Positions 24,819-32,051 of a stretch of 64,000 nt of DNA are shown one piece after another; position 1 is the first letter of the stretch; the number at the start of each line of letters is the position of its first letter. The stretch is from contig JBAZLV010000005.1 in NCBI GenBank assembly GCA_041650055.1, forward strand, positions 30,242 through 94,241, given 5' to 3'. The translations under genes were made by a program, and so were the position numbers. This stretch comes from JBAZLV01 sp041650055 (GTDB lineage: Bacteria; Nitrospirota; UBA9217). The notes below the pieces were generated by a model, which worked only from the letters and a program-made list of their open reading frames with translations, was not told the DNA's origin and did not search any database.

Positions 24819-25228
24819 GCCAACAGTTCTATAGTCCATATATCGGAACACTGTTTAAGAAAATAGACCATGTTCCTGAGTTTGAAAAAGACCTGAAAAG
24901 ACTTTCCAAGAGATTTTCTTCACTTGAAGACGATTTGCAGATGTTCATCAAGGTTGCAATGAACCTGTTTCATAAGCAAAAAAAAGACAACAGGGGCATT
25001 TTTCATATATCTGACCTTGGTAGTTGTTATCCAAAAATCTATAAGGCCAAGAAATTCGCCTGCAAGGCAATAAAGAACAAAGGTGCGCAATCCGGAATAA
25101 GAGTTATTTATGCGTATCATGAAGTAGAAGATTGGATTACCTTTATTGAGTTTTATTATAAAGGAGATAAGGAAAGTGAGGATAGGGAGAGAATAAGGAG
25201 ATATTTCAATGAAAAGAAAAAGCACTGA
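24815..25228 (+). CDS. RelE-like toxin paired with Panacea antitoxin
   Basis: The 137-residue protein reads as a RelE/ParE-superfamily mRNA interferase: EFEKDLKRLSKRFSSLEDDL at the N terminus, a central IYKAKKFACKAIKNKG strand, and RVIYAYHEVEDWITFIEFYY then DREDRIR-like charged residues (KESEDRERIRRYF). It is longer than classic RelE (~95 residues) because of an N-terminal extension and an insertion after DDLQMF. Start ATG 24815 overlaps the antitoxin stop. Toxicity is inferred from family and context. Confidence 0.75.
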   Translation: MSQQFYSPYIGTLFKKIDHVPEFEKDLKRLSKRFSSLEDDLQMFIKVAMNLFHKQKKDNRGIFHISDLGSCYPKIYKAKKFACKAIKNKGAQSGIRVIYAYHEVEDWITFIEFYYKGDKESEDRERIRRYFNEKKKH

Positions 25229-25312
25229 TGACATTTGTGGGTTGCCAGAGCGTATGCCACTCTATAAGATTTGGAACTGGAGTGGTATCGGAAAAACATA
25301 ATGACAAGCTGA

Positions 25313-25377
25313 CATCAGTTTTTGTGTAGATTGACATCTTTATTAGATTAGGAATATATTCGTGAATAAAAGGCAGC
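25313..25377 (+). repeat. direct repeat DR-A, right copy (partner 22175-22237)
   Basis: The stretch from CATCAGTTTTTGTGTAGATT to AATAAAAGGCAGC repeats the sequence found immediately behind the tRNA-Val terminator, 3.1 kb away. Differences are scattered (an extra TT, extra A, several substitutions), so the duplication is not recent. Confidence 0.8.
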
Positions 25378-25423
25378 AGGGTATTAGGTTGCCTAACTAT
25401 ACACGCATTTTGTGTGCAAAATA

Positions 25424-25870
25424 ATGAAGGAAAATAAAACAAATACATCGAAAAAAGAAGATGTCAACAAATGGGAAAAGAATTTCCACAAAAATCATCC
25501 ATTGTTCTCGCAAATTGCAGCCAGTAGTCTTGGTGGTATCGTAGCAGGAATTGTGGTGGCTTTGTGGGCCGCCTATTATATACCACCAAGACCACATACA
25601 GAACTTTCCCGTACAAGCCAATCATCTTACCTATTTCAAGTAGAAAATCGTGGATACATTCCCGCTGACATTATATACGATATAGCAAGTCCCCCGGCTG
25701 CAGTTCCGAATTTCACTATCGATGAAGGCCAGGAATATATAAAATTAGAAAATACGTCGGATGAACACATTAAACGTGCAGTAATTAAAGGCTTACCTAA
25801 ATCGGGGAAAATAGAAATTATCATTTCTGGAATTTCAGGAACTAAAGACGTTACCATTCATAAAAAATAA
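25424..25870 (+). CDS. small membrane-anchored protein of unknown function
   Basis: A 148-residue protein with one transmembrane helix at about residues 33-53 (AASSLGGIVAGIVVALWAAYY), a short charged cytoplasmic N terminus and a ~95-residue C-terminal domain that looks beta-rich (YLFQVENRGYIPADIIYDI, RAVIKGLPKSGKIEIIISGI). No family was recognised. GTG 25412 is an alternative start; neither has a good Shine-Dalgarno. Weak ribosome binding and the attC-like sequence behind it would fit a gene cassette. Confidence 0.55.
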   Translation: MKENKTNTSKKEDVNKWEKNFHKNHPLFSQIAASSLGGIVAGIVVALWAAYYIPPRPHTELSRTSQSSYLFQVENRGYIPADIIYDIASPPAAVPNFTIDEGQEYIKLENTSDEHIKRAVIKGLPKSGKIEIIISGISGTKDVTIHKK

Positions 25871-25896
25871 AAATCTAACAATACGAAACCTACGCA

Positions 25897-25993
25897 ACCT
25901 AACAAAAATTTTGAACGGCGCTGGCAAAATGATGATTCCGACCAGCGCCTCCACTGCGACGAATAAAGGCGGCGCGTGAAGCGTGCGTTATGC
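25897..25993 (+). repeat. integron attC-like site
   Basis: ACCTAAC (25897-25903) fits the R'' consensus RYYYAAC exactly, and GTTATGC (25987-25993) resembles the core GTTRRRY (one mismatch) and pairs with it at five of seven positions. Between them lies a perfect 8-bp inverted repeat, GGCGCTGG (25917-25924) / CCAGCGCC (25942-25949). The 97-bp length is in the attC range and it lies between two short same-strand genes. Pairing of the inner L boxes is poor, so this may be a decayed or chance site. Confidence 0.4.
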
Positions 25994-26039
25994 AATGAGA
26001 GAAGAGTGATATAATCAATAATCGCTGATTGGGGGCGCC

Positions 26040-26561
26040 ATGCAAAAGGAAAAAGGTTACTCCGAGGAATTGGACAAGACATTAGCCGCGGTGTGTGGTC
26101 TTTATTGCGAGGCGTGCTCGTGGTTTATTGCTACCACTGAAGATCCCGAAAGGCACAAGAGACTTGCGGCACAGCTGCATTTTTTGGTGGAAGAGAGCAA
26201 GTGTTACGGATGTCGTTCGGGCAAAAGGTTGCCCTATTGCGGGAAATGCAAAATGTTCGCTTGTGCAGCCGAACGAGGCATCGACTTTTGCAGCCAATGT
26301 CAGAAGTATCCCTGTGATGACCTGAGACAGTTTCAATCTGCCATGCCGCATCGGCTCGAGCTGTGGATCAACCTTGAACGAATCAAGTCTGTTGGCTATA
26401 GACAATGGCTCAAGGAGATTCAGAAAAACTATACCTGCCCACGGTGTAAGACCATGAATTCCACCTACGACCTGAAATGTCGAAAATGCGGTGAAGAACC
26501 CAGCTGTAGTTACGTAGCCAGACACAGGCAGGAGATCGAACAATATTTGAAGAATAGATGA
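26040..26561 (+). CDS. DUF3795-type zinc-binding protein with C-terminal zinc ribbon
   Basis: The 173-residue protein is very rich in cysteines. The DUF3795 pattern CGLYCEACSWF opens it, followed by CYGCRSG, YCGKCKMFACA and CSQCQKYPCDDL. A separate C-terminal zinc ribbon (CPRCKTMN...CRKCGEE) is added. Function is unknown; metal binding is likely. It starts 47 bases after an attC-like core and stops just before another attC-like half site, as expected for an integron cassette, but no integrase is in the window. Confidence 0.75.
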   Translation: MQKEKGYSEELDKTLAAVCGLYCEACSWFIATTEDPERHKRLAAQLHFLVEESKCYGCRSGKRLPYCGKCKMFACAAERGIDFCSQCQKYPCDDLRQFQSAMPHRLELWINLERIKSVGYRQWLKEIQKNYTCPRCKTMNSTYDLKCRKCGEEPSCSYVARHRQEIEQYLKNR

Positions 26562-26562
26562 T

Positions 26563-26640
26563 GTATAACGATTCAATCCAACGGACGCTGGCTATTAACC
26601 GAACCGCTAAAATCTCAATCGTTCGTCAGATCAGATAGCA
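26563..26640 (+). repeat. possible attC-like half site after the DUF3795 gene
   Basis: GTATAAC (26563-26569) begins two bases after the stop codon and continues GATTCAATCCAACGGACGCT, which resembles the 5' half of many attC sites. No matching 3' core (GTTRRRY) was found within 100 bases, so at best it is a broken site. Confidence 0.25.
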
Positions 26641-26655
26641 TATTGGAAATGCAAC

Positions 26656-26676
26656 GTGTCAAGTGCAACTTGACAC
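26656..26676 (+). promoter_or_regulatory. perfect palindrome in front of tag
   Basis: GTGTCAAGT (26656-26664) and ACTTGACAC (26668-26676) are perfectly inverted around GCA, ending nine bases before the tag ATG. It occupies the place of the ribosome-binding site, which is otherwise absent. It could be an operator or an RNA hairpin that hides translation initiation. Confidence 0.5.
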
Positions 26677-26685
26677 CCAAAGATT

Positions 26686-27276
26686 ATGAACACAAACAAA
26701 GAACAATTCCGCTGTCCATGGTGTTTGAAGTTTGAGCAGTACATCCAATATCACGATGAAGAATGGGGCGTACCGGTGCATGACGATCGCATCCATTTTG
26801 AATTCCTGATTCTTGAAGGCGCACAGGCCGGCTTGAGCTGGTCAACAATTCTGAAAAAACGCGAAGGGTATCGCAAGGCGTTTGCTGGCTTTGATCCGGA
26901 GAAGGTTGCGCGTTTCAGTGATGAAAAACTGAAAAAAATCCTGTTTGATCCTGGAATCGTCCGTAATCGCCTCAAAGTGTATGCGGCGCGAAATAATGCG
27001 ATTCGTTTTCTTGAAATTCAGAAAGAGTTCGGAAGCTTTGATCACTATATCTGGAGTTTCGTGAATTACAAGCCAATTAAGAATGCCTGGAAAACTCTCA
27101 AACAAGTTCCGTGCACGTCAAATGAATCAGATGCGTTAAGCAAGGATTTAATCAAGCGCGGATTTAAATTCGCAGGGAGCACCGTAATGTATTCGTTCAT
27201 GCAGGCATGCGGACTCGTAAACGATCATCTTATTGATTGCTGGCGTTACAAGGAAGTTCGTAAAACGTCCCGCTAG
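26686..27276 (+). CDS. tag: DNA-3-methyladenine glycosylase I
   Basis: A 196-residue base-excision enzyme that removes 3-methyladenine from alkylated DNA. Zinc ligands match Tag: Cys10 (RCPW), His23 (YHDEEWG) and, near the C terminus, His and Cys in NDHLIDCW. The catalytic-site region FEFLILEGAQAGLSWSTIL and the helix-hairpin-helix-like LFDPGIVRNRLKV are present. A perfect palindrome stands where a Shine-Dalgarno is expected, hinting at regulation. Confidence 0.93.
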   Translation: MNTNKEQFRCPWCLKFEQYIQYHDEEWGVPVHDDRIHFEFLILEGAQAGLSWSTILKKREGYRKAFAGFDPEKVARFSDEKLKKILFDPGIVRNRLKVYAARNNAIRFLEIQKEFGSFDHYIWSFVNYKPIKNAWKTLKQVPCTSNESDALSKDLIKRGFKFAGSTVMYSFMQACGLVNDHLIDCWRYKEVRKTSR

Positions 27277-27304
27277 TTTCAAAAATATCAGATAAGGATT
27301 CATC

Positions 27305-28195
27305 ATGCCCTGGAAAAAAATTGCACAAATTTTAAATCCCACGGATATTATTACATTCACATATATTTTTATTACCGGAATATTTATCATCATGAGTCCA
27401 TTATCCGATATTCAGAGTCATGTATTAATGAGACTTGGCATGTTGATTATTATTAGTTTGATTATTTGTTTTGATTTTTTTTCACCGAATACGGTTGTCA
27501 GGTTCGTGCGCAATTTTTATCCATTCGTCTTGCTCGGCTATTTTTATCCTGAAACCGATTATTTGAATAACGTATTTTTCTCTGATCTGGATATCATCGT
27601 TGCCAAAGCAGAAGTTGCACTGTTTGGAGGGCATCCAAGTATCTGGTTTGCAGAAGTGTTTCACTGGAAATGGTTCAATGAACTGATGCATTTTAGTTAT
27701 TTCACCTACTATTTTCTGCCATTTTTCTTATGCGTCTATATCTATAAAACATCTCCCCAGCACTTTCAGTTTGCTCTTTTCTCGATAATGCTGTCTTTCT
27801 ATCTTTTCTATATTATTTTCATCATCATCCCCGTAGCAGGGCCGCAGTTTTATTTGCCGGCTCCCTATAATGAATTACCTGATGCGTATTTTTTCAGGAA
27901 CATAATGGTTCTTGTCCAGCAAACAGCAGAAGGCCCGACCGCGGCATTTCCCTGTTCTCATGTTGGAATTGCTTTTTTGGTATGGTGGCTTGCCTTGAAA
28001 TTTGCGCCGAAACTTATGAAGTGGTTTTTTATATTTGGTATTCTGATCGCATTCTCAACCGTTTATATTAAAGCTCATTACGTCATTGATGTTATTGCGG
28101 GGTTACTTGTTGTGCCACTCCTGTATTGGATAACTGTCCATGCATATTCGTTTATTACCCCCAGGGATACAATACTGCTCCACGGGAGAGATTAA
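27305..28195 (+). CDS. PAP2-superfamily membrane phosphatase
   Basis: The 296-residue protein has about six hydrophobic segments and the PAP2 catalytic pieces: FPCSHVG at about residues 215-221 (PSxH-type motif 2) and a motif 3 like YIKAHYVIDVIAGL near 258-271. It resembles the inositolphosphorylceramide-synthase/PAP2_3 branch, where the first basic motif is weakly conserved. Members dephosphorylate lipid phosphates or transfer phospho-alcohols in the membrane; the substrate cannot be told. AAGGA lies before ATG 27305. Confidence 0.8.
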   Translation: MPWKKIAQILNPTDIITFTYIFITGIFIIMSPLSDIQSHVLMRLGMLIIISLIICFDFFSPNTVVRFVRNFYPFVLLGYFYPETDYLNNVFFSDLDIIVAKAEVALFGGHPSIWFAEVFHWKWFNELMHFSYFTYYFLPFFLCVYIYKTSPQHFQFALFSIMLSFYLFYIIFIIIPVAGPQFYLPAPYNELPDAYFFRNIMVLVQQTAEGPTAAFPCSHVGIAFLVWWLALKFAPKLMKWFFIFGILIAFSTVYIKAHYVIDVIAGLLVVPLLYWITVHAYSFITPRDTILLHGRD

Positions 28196-28323
28196 AATGA
28201 TGCAGGTTCCTTTTGAGGCTTCGTACTATTGATATGAGAGTATGCTGAGAGGTGTCTAATGCGGCAAACGGGAGGTACGTAAATGTTTGCAAGAGGAGTA
28301 TTTGAGATAAAAAAAATTGAAAA

Positions 28324-28343
28324 GCCGGATAGAGTTATCCGGC
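28324..28343 (-). terminator. terminator overlapping the dksA-like stop codon
   Basis: GCCGGATA (28324-28331) and TATCCGGC (28336-28343) form a perfect 8-bp stem with a GAGT loop. Read on the minus strand it runs into TTTTCAATTTTTTTT. The TAA stop of the dksA-like gene (28335-28337) lies inside the hairpin. Confidence 0.8.
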
Positions 28344-28703
28344 CTGAATTTTTTCCTCTTCTTCCTGACGGGTTTTGCATTCAATACACAGGGTCGTTAC
28401 CGGACGGGCTTCGAGCCGCTTTATGCTGATTGCGCCACCGCAGGATTCACATACTCCATACGTGCCGCCATCAATCCGTGAAATGGCCTCGTCAATTTTT
28501 TTGAGCAGTTTCCGTTCACGTCCCCGCAGCCTGAGCAAAAAGTTATTGTCAAGTTCGGCGACCGCCTGATCAGTCGGATCAGGGAAGCTTTCTTTTTCCG
28601 TGCTTATTTTCGTATTCAAGGTTTGACCGGCTTCATCGAGCAGTTCCTGCCGCTGCTTCAGAAGCTTTTTCTTGATTGTGACAAGTTTTGTATCTGTAAC
28701 CAT
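28335..28703 (-). CDS. DksA/TraR family zinc-finger regulator
   Basis: A 122-residue protein with an N-terminal coiled coil (KKKLLKQRQELLDEAGQTLN) and a four-cysteine finger, Cys85-X2-Cys88-X17-Cys106-X2-Cys109. The segment between coil and finger has PDPTDQAVAELDNN, containing the acidic tip typical of proteins that reach into the RNA polymerase secondary channel. DksA modifies transcription with ppGpp in other bacteria. It is a single gene with its own promoter and a terminator inside its 3' end. Confidence 0.88.
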   Translation of the reverse strand: MVTDTKLVTIKKKLLKQRQELLDEAGQTLNTKISTEKESFPDPTDQAVAELDNNFLLRLRGRERKLLKKIDEAISRIDGGTYGVCESCGGAISIKRLEARPVTTLCIECKTRQEEEEKIQAG

Positions 28704-28778
28704 GTCTCAAGACCCTTTCATGCCAACAAATAGCAGGAGGTAGTGAAACTGCATTCCACCTGCTGAAAATAAGTTAAA

Positions 28779-28807
28779 ACTATACCAAAAAAACCCTGTT
28801 CCGTCAA
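28779..28807 (-). promoter_or_regulatory. promoter of the dksA-like gene
   Basis: On the minus strand TTGACG (28807-28802), 17 bases, TATAGT (28784-28779). The ~65-base leader contains AGCAGG...CCTGCT, a possible stem just before the Shine-Dalgarno. Confidence 0.65.
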
Positions 28808-28894
28808 TTGATAAATCGCGACAAGCACTATACATTGTGACACTTTTTCCGGTTCTGTTCGTTTAAAATGGGATCAGTGGCGCCACTCTGTACA

Positions 28895-28923
28895 TTGACA
28901 AACCAGCTGAATCCCGATAGTAT
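28895..28923 (+). promoter_or_regulatory. promoter of the HD-GYP gene, predicted leaderless
   Basis: TTGACA (28895-28900), 17 bases, TAGTAT (28918-28923). Counting seven bases on places +1 at 28930, the A of the start codon. There is no Shine-Dalgarno. Confidence 0.6.
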
Positions 28924-28929
28924 GAGACC

Positions 28930-30159
28930 ATGTTGAGTGAAAAACAGAAGCTGGGCAAGATCATGCAACTCGGTGCTGAAATCACCGAAGTGAAAGATAT
29001 TGACGTTCTCATGGAGCGGATCCTTCGTGAAGCCAGAATGCTGGTAAACGCTGATGCAGGTTCCATTTATATCAAGGAAGGAAACAAACTGAAGTTCAGC
29101 TATACGCAGAATGACACGCTTGAAAAACAGATGTCATCGCACAAAAAACTGATCTACTCAATTTTCACCATCCCGATCGATAACCGTTCTATTTCCGGCT
29201 ATGTAGCAAATACCGGGAAAACAATCAATATTCCCGATGTCTACAAACTAAGCTCAATACTCCCTTACACGTTTAACCGCTCGTATGATGATATTTCCGG
29301 CTATCGCACGCGATCCCTGCTGGCATTTCCGCTCAAAACCAGCCGCGGAGAGATTATTGGTGTATTGCAGCTTATCAATGGGAAAAATGTTCGCGACAGA
29401 ATTATTCCTTTTCTAAAAAAAGATCACCCCCTGATTCTCTATTTTGCGAACATGGCCGGTGTTGCAATCGAACGAGCCCAGATGACCCGGGCCATGATCC
29501 TGCGCACCATCAAGATGGCGGAACTCCGGGATCCGAATGAAACAGGCGCGCATGTAAATCGGGTTGCTGCATACGCGGTTATCATGTATGAAGCATGGGC
29601 AGGGAGCCGGAATGTTCCTCAGAATATTATCGAAAAAAACCGTGATGTATTGCGCATGGCCGCAATGCTGCATGATGTCGGCAAGGTCGCCATATCAGAC
29701 GCGATTCTCAAAAAGCCCGCCGGCTTGACTGATCATGAGCGCAAGGCAATGGTTCAGCATGCTATCATAGGGGCACGGCTTTTCAGCGAACAATACTCAG
29801 AATTCGACGAGGCTGCTGCGGTTGTTGCCCTGAATCATCACGAAAAATGGGATGGAACCGGCTATCCCGGCCATGTAAATCCGTATACGGGACATCCGAT
29901 CCAGGGATACGAAAAAAGCGATGGAACTCCGCTGCCCAAGCGGGGAGAAGAAATTCCATTGTTCGGAAGACTGGTAGCGCTTGCGGACGTGTTCGATGCA
30001 TTAAGTTCCCGACGGGTGTACAAAGAACCCTGGGAAGAAGGGCATGTGCTTGAACGGATGGAATCGTATTCGGGAAGCCATTTCGATCCTGAACTCGTAA
30101 AAATATTTTTTGAGAATATCGATACCATTCAAAACGCAGCACAGCGATATCCTGATTAA
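28930..30159 (+). CDS. GAF - HD-GYP domain protein (putative cyclic-di-GMP phosphodiesterase)
   Basis: The 409-residue cytoplasmic protein carries a GAF sensor (about residues 20-175: EILREARMLVNADAGSIY-like core, LLAFPLKTSRGEIIGVLQLI) and an HD-GYP domain. Catalytic pieces are complete: LHDVGK at about 247-252, the second histidine group NHHEKWDGTGYPG near 302, and ALADVFDALSSRRVYKEPW. HD-GYP enzymes hydrolyse cyclic-di-GMP, lowering a signal that favours biofilm over motility. No GGDEF protein is in the window. Confidence 0.9.
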   Translation: MLSEKQKLGKIMQLGAEITEVKDIDVLMERILREARMLVNADAGSIYIKEGNKLKFSYTQNDTLEKQMSSHKKLIYSIFTIPIDNRSISGYVANTGKTINIPDVYKLSSILPYTFNRSYDDISGYRTRSLLAFPLKTSRGEIIGVLQLINGKNVRDRIIPFLKKDHPLILYFANMAGVAIERAQMTRAMILRTIKMAELRDPNETGAHVNRVAAYAVIMYEAWAGSRNVPQNIIEKNRDVLRMAAMLHDVGKVAISDAILKKPAGLTDHERKAMVQHAIIGARLFSEQYSEFDEAAAVVALNHHEKWDGTGYPGHVNPYTGHPIQGYEKSDGTPLPKRGEEIPLFGRLVALADVFDALSSRRVYKEPWEEGHVLERMESYSGSHFDPELVKIFFENIDTIQNAAQRYPD

Positions 30160-30184
30160 CTCACATCGTGCATCCTTATACAAT
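30156..30184 (+). promoter_or_regulatory. possible leaderless promoter for the Smr gene
   Basis: TTAACT (30156-30161, overlapping the HD-GYP stop), 17 bases, TACAAT (30179-30184). Predicted +1 (about 30191) coincides with the start codon at 30190. Confidence 0.4.
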
Positions 30185-30189
30185 CGACC

Positions 30190-30708
30190 ATGAATAAAAA
30201 ACAGTCCCGCTGGATGCCATTTCAAAATAGCCCGTTTCAAGCACTTGAACAGCACCCGTCCGTCGGCAAAAAATCAAATTCCGGACCTGATCATGCATCT
30301 GAAGATCGCAAACTCTTTCTCGAAACCATTCAAAATATAAATATGTCTGCTCCTGAGCTGTGCAAGCATGAGAATGCAGCAAGGAGAACCAGCCACTCAT
30401 CGAACCGGATAAAACAGTTCAAAAAAGGGACGATCAGGATCAGTAAAGAGCTTGATCTGCACGGTTGTACCAGAGATCGGGCGCTTATCCGGCTTCAACA
30501 ATGTATTCAACAGGCATTTTGGGAAAGACAGCAAGCAGTTCTTGTTATTACCGGAAAAGGAAATAATTCTCCGGAGGGGCCTGTGCTTCGCACTGCTGTT
30601 CTTTCCTGGCTTCAAAAGGAGGGAAAGGGATTTGTAGCTGAATTTTCTGTTGCTCCCCGGGACAAGGGAGGGAGCGGTGCTTTGGTGATCTTTTTAAAGT
30701 CCAGCTGA
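30190..30708 (+). CDS. Smr/MutS2 domain protein
   Basis: A 172-residue protein with a disordered, charged N-terminal half and a C-terminal Smr domain (about residues 90-172): ELDLHGCTRDRALIRLQQCI, the VLVITGKGNN glycine loop, and VLRTAVLSWLQ...APRDKGGSGALVIFL. Stand-alone Smr proteins (like YdaL/SmrB) are endonucleases; SmrB cleaves mRNA at collided ribosomes in E. coli. The LDLHG motif is intact, so activity is plausible, but the target is unknown. Confidence 0.85.
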   Translation: MNKKQSRWMPFQNSPFQALEQHPSVGKKSNSGPDHASEDRKLFLETIQNINMSAPELCKHENAARRTSHSSNRIKQFKKGTIRISKELDLHGCTRDRALIRLQQCIQQAFWERQQAVLVITGKGNNSPEGPVLRTAVLSWLQKEGKGFVAEFSVAPRDKGGSGALVIFLKSS

Positions 30709-30724
30709 AGGAACCCGGCAAAAA

Positions 30725-30906
30725 CTATGCTGCTTTTTTCTCTTCTTTTTCAGACAGTCCGAGTATTTTTCTGATTTCATTACTCTCGATCGTTTCCTGC
30801 TGTAACAAAACCGTTGCAAGGTTTGAAAGCTTCTCGAGATTCGATGATACCAGCGTCGTACCCGGCCATAGACGGTATCAATAAAATGCCTTGCTTCCTG
30901 ATCGAT
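30725..30906 (-). pseudogene. ftsH: decayed 3' fragment of ftsH
   Basis: Read on the minus strand, 30842-30725 translates to NLEKLSNLATVLLQQETIES followed by NEIRKILGLSEKEEKKAA and a TAG stop, the classic C terminus of the membrane protease FtsH. Just upstream, in another frame, IDQEARHFIDTVYGRV (30906-30859) fits the preceding FtsH helix. One frameshift separates the two, and the AAA+ and protease parts are missing. It is therefore a relic, presumably of a duplicated or moved copy. The rest of the 279-base gap (30907-30987) shows nothing. Confidence 0.75.
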
Positions 30907-30987
30907 TCATCATCCCTGGAATGAGTGGGTGTTGTTGCTCCATACTGCAGAGAGGAACCACGTTGTAGTTGTATCGGCAGTGATAAA

Positions 30988-31500
30988 TTATATATGATGT
31001 GATATGCCGATTCCAAAGAAAAACCGTGGGCCCTGGTAGGAAGGCTTCCAAAGATGGTGATCCTTGAGCGCGAGAAGTGGGTAACGATACATCACTTCAT
31101 CAAGAGGCAGTTCCTTGCTGCCAAGAACTTCTCCTACAATAGTGATTAACCTTCCTTTCTGATACAGCGCTGTATCAAGAAAGTTCGATGATTGAACGAG
31201 GAATCGGCCTTCGGATGCATCGGTATCAAGCGGCCTTCCCTTATAATCCGTGGGCTTCTGGAGTATTTCAAGGATGGTTCCTTCCCGGGTATTTTTTGAT
31301 GCAATGATCACGCCCCCGAACAGTACCCATTCGCCGGCAAACTTTTCAGGAGTGTTCCAGACAGCTCTGAATGACAGATTTTTGTTTATCGTATCCAGCG
31401 TTTTTTCGGGAAACGGCGGTGAACAGGCAGTGCAGAGAAGGGCGAGAGAAAACAGAAAAACACTCAGATGAGGGAGCATTGTCAATCGTTGCGGATGCAT
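30988..31500 (-). CDS. Slp family outer-membrane lipoprotein (copy 1)
   Basis: A protein of 170 residues with a lipobox (LLCTAC). The Slp pattern is visible: PEKFAGEWVLFGGVIIASKN, EGTILEILQKPTDYKGRP, GRFLVQSSNFLDTALYQKGR and LITIVGEVLGSKELPLDEVMYRYP. E. coli Slp is a starvation-induced outer-membrane lipoprotein. GTG 31512 is possible, but ATG 31500 has GAGGG at five bases. It is the last of three genes on this strand and shares its fold with the next. Confidence 0.87.
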   Translation of the reverse strand: MHPQRLTMLPHLSVFLFSLALLCTACSPPFPEKTLDTINKNLSFRAVWNTPEKFAGEWVLFGGVIIASKNTREGTILEILQKPTDYKGRPLDTDASEGRFLVQSSNFLDTALYQKGRLITIVGEVLGSKELPLDEVMYRYPLLALKDHHLWKPSYQGPRFFFGIGISHHI

Positions 31501-31535
31501 GGTGACCCTCACTACAATATGATCTTACGATACGG

Positions 31536-32051
31536 TTAATATTGCTGTTGAACCGGAATCCGAACGGGACCCTGAAGCGGATCCCATGATTGCGGATCGT
31601 TTCTGCTCCGGGTACGCTCCCACAATTTCAATTCCTTTGAAACAAGCACGGGATGCTGGTAGCTTTTCGACAGTTCTTTGCTCAGCTTCAGCTGCGTACC
31701 CGCGATTTCACCTGCCACGGTTATTTCCCGGCCAGGTGCGTATGCAAGAGCATTCAGATATCCGGGATAGTACACAAGAAACGGCCCCCCGGTTCTATTG
31801 GTGCGGGTTGGTTTTCCCCAATAATCGAGTTGTTTTTGCATGACTTGAATCAATGTCCCAAGCTGGAGTTCCGTTGTCTCGGCAATGGTGCCGCCCAGAA
31901 TAACCATTTTCCCGGTGTACAAATCAGGATCTGACCGGAGCATTTCAAAGGAAATAGTTTGGTCGGCCTTGTCACGTGCCGCAGGAGATATGGCATAGGA
32001 GCAGGCCTGGAGCGAAAAAAACAAAGCGAATAAGAGAGTGCTGTTTTTCAT
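31536..32051 (-). CDS. Slp family outer-membrane lipoprotein (copy 2)
   Basis: The 171-residue lipoprotein has lipobox LQAC at Cys17. It shares with copy 1 the order of motifs (DPDLYTGKMVILGGTIAETT, TLIQVMQKQLDYWGKP, GPFLVYYPGYLNALAYAPGR, ITVAGEIAGTQ). Sequences differ widely, so this is an old tandem duplication or two separately kept paralogues. Its start overlaps the upstream 99-residue gene by ATGA, giving an operon of three. Confidence 0.87.
   Translation of the reverse strand: MKNSTLLFALFFSLQACSYAISPAARDKADQTISFEMLRSDPDLYTGKMVILGGTIAETTELQLGTLIQVMQKQLDYWGKPTRTNRTGGPFLVYYPGYLNALAYAPGREITVAGEIAGTQLKLSKELSKSYQHPVLVSKELKLWERTRSRNDPQSWDPLQGPVRIPVQQQY

Noticed and set aside
22059..25380. Integrase or transposase within the tRNA-Val block
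   Set aside because: All frames of useful size were read; none shows tyrosine or serine recombinase or DDE motifs.
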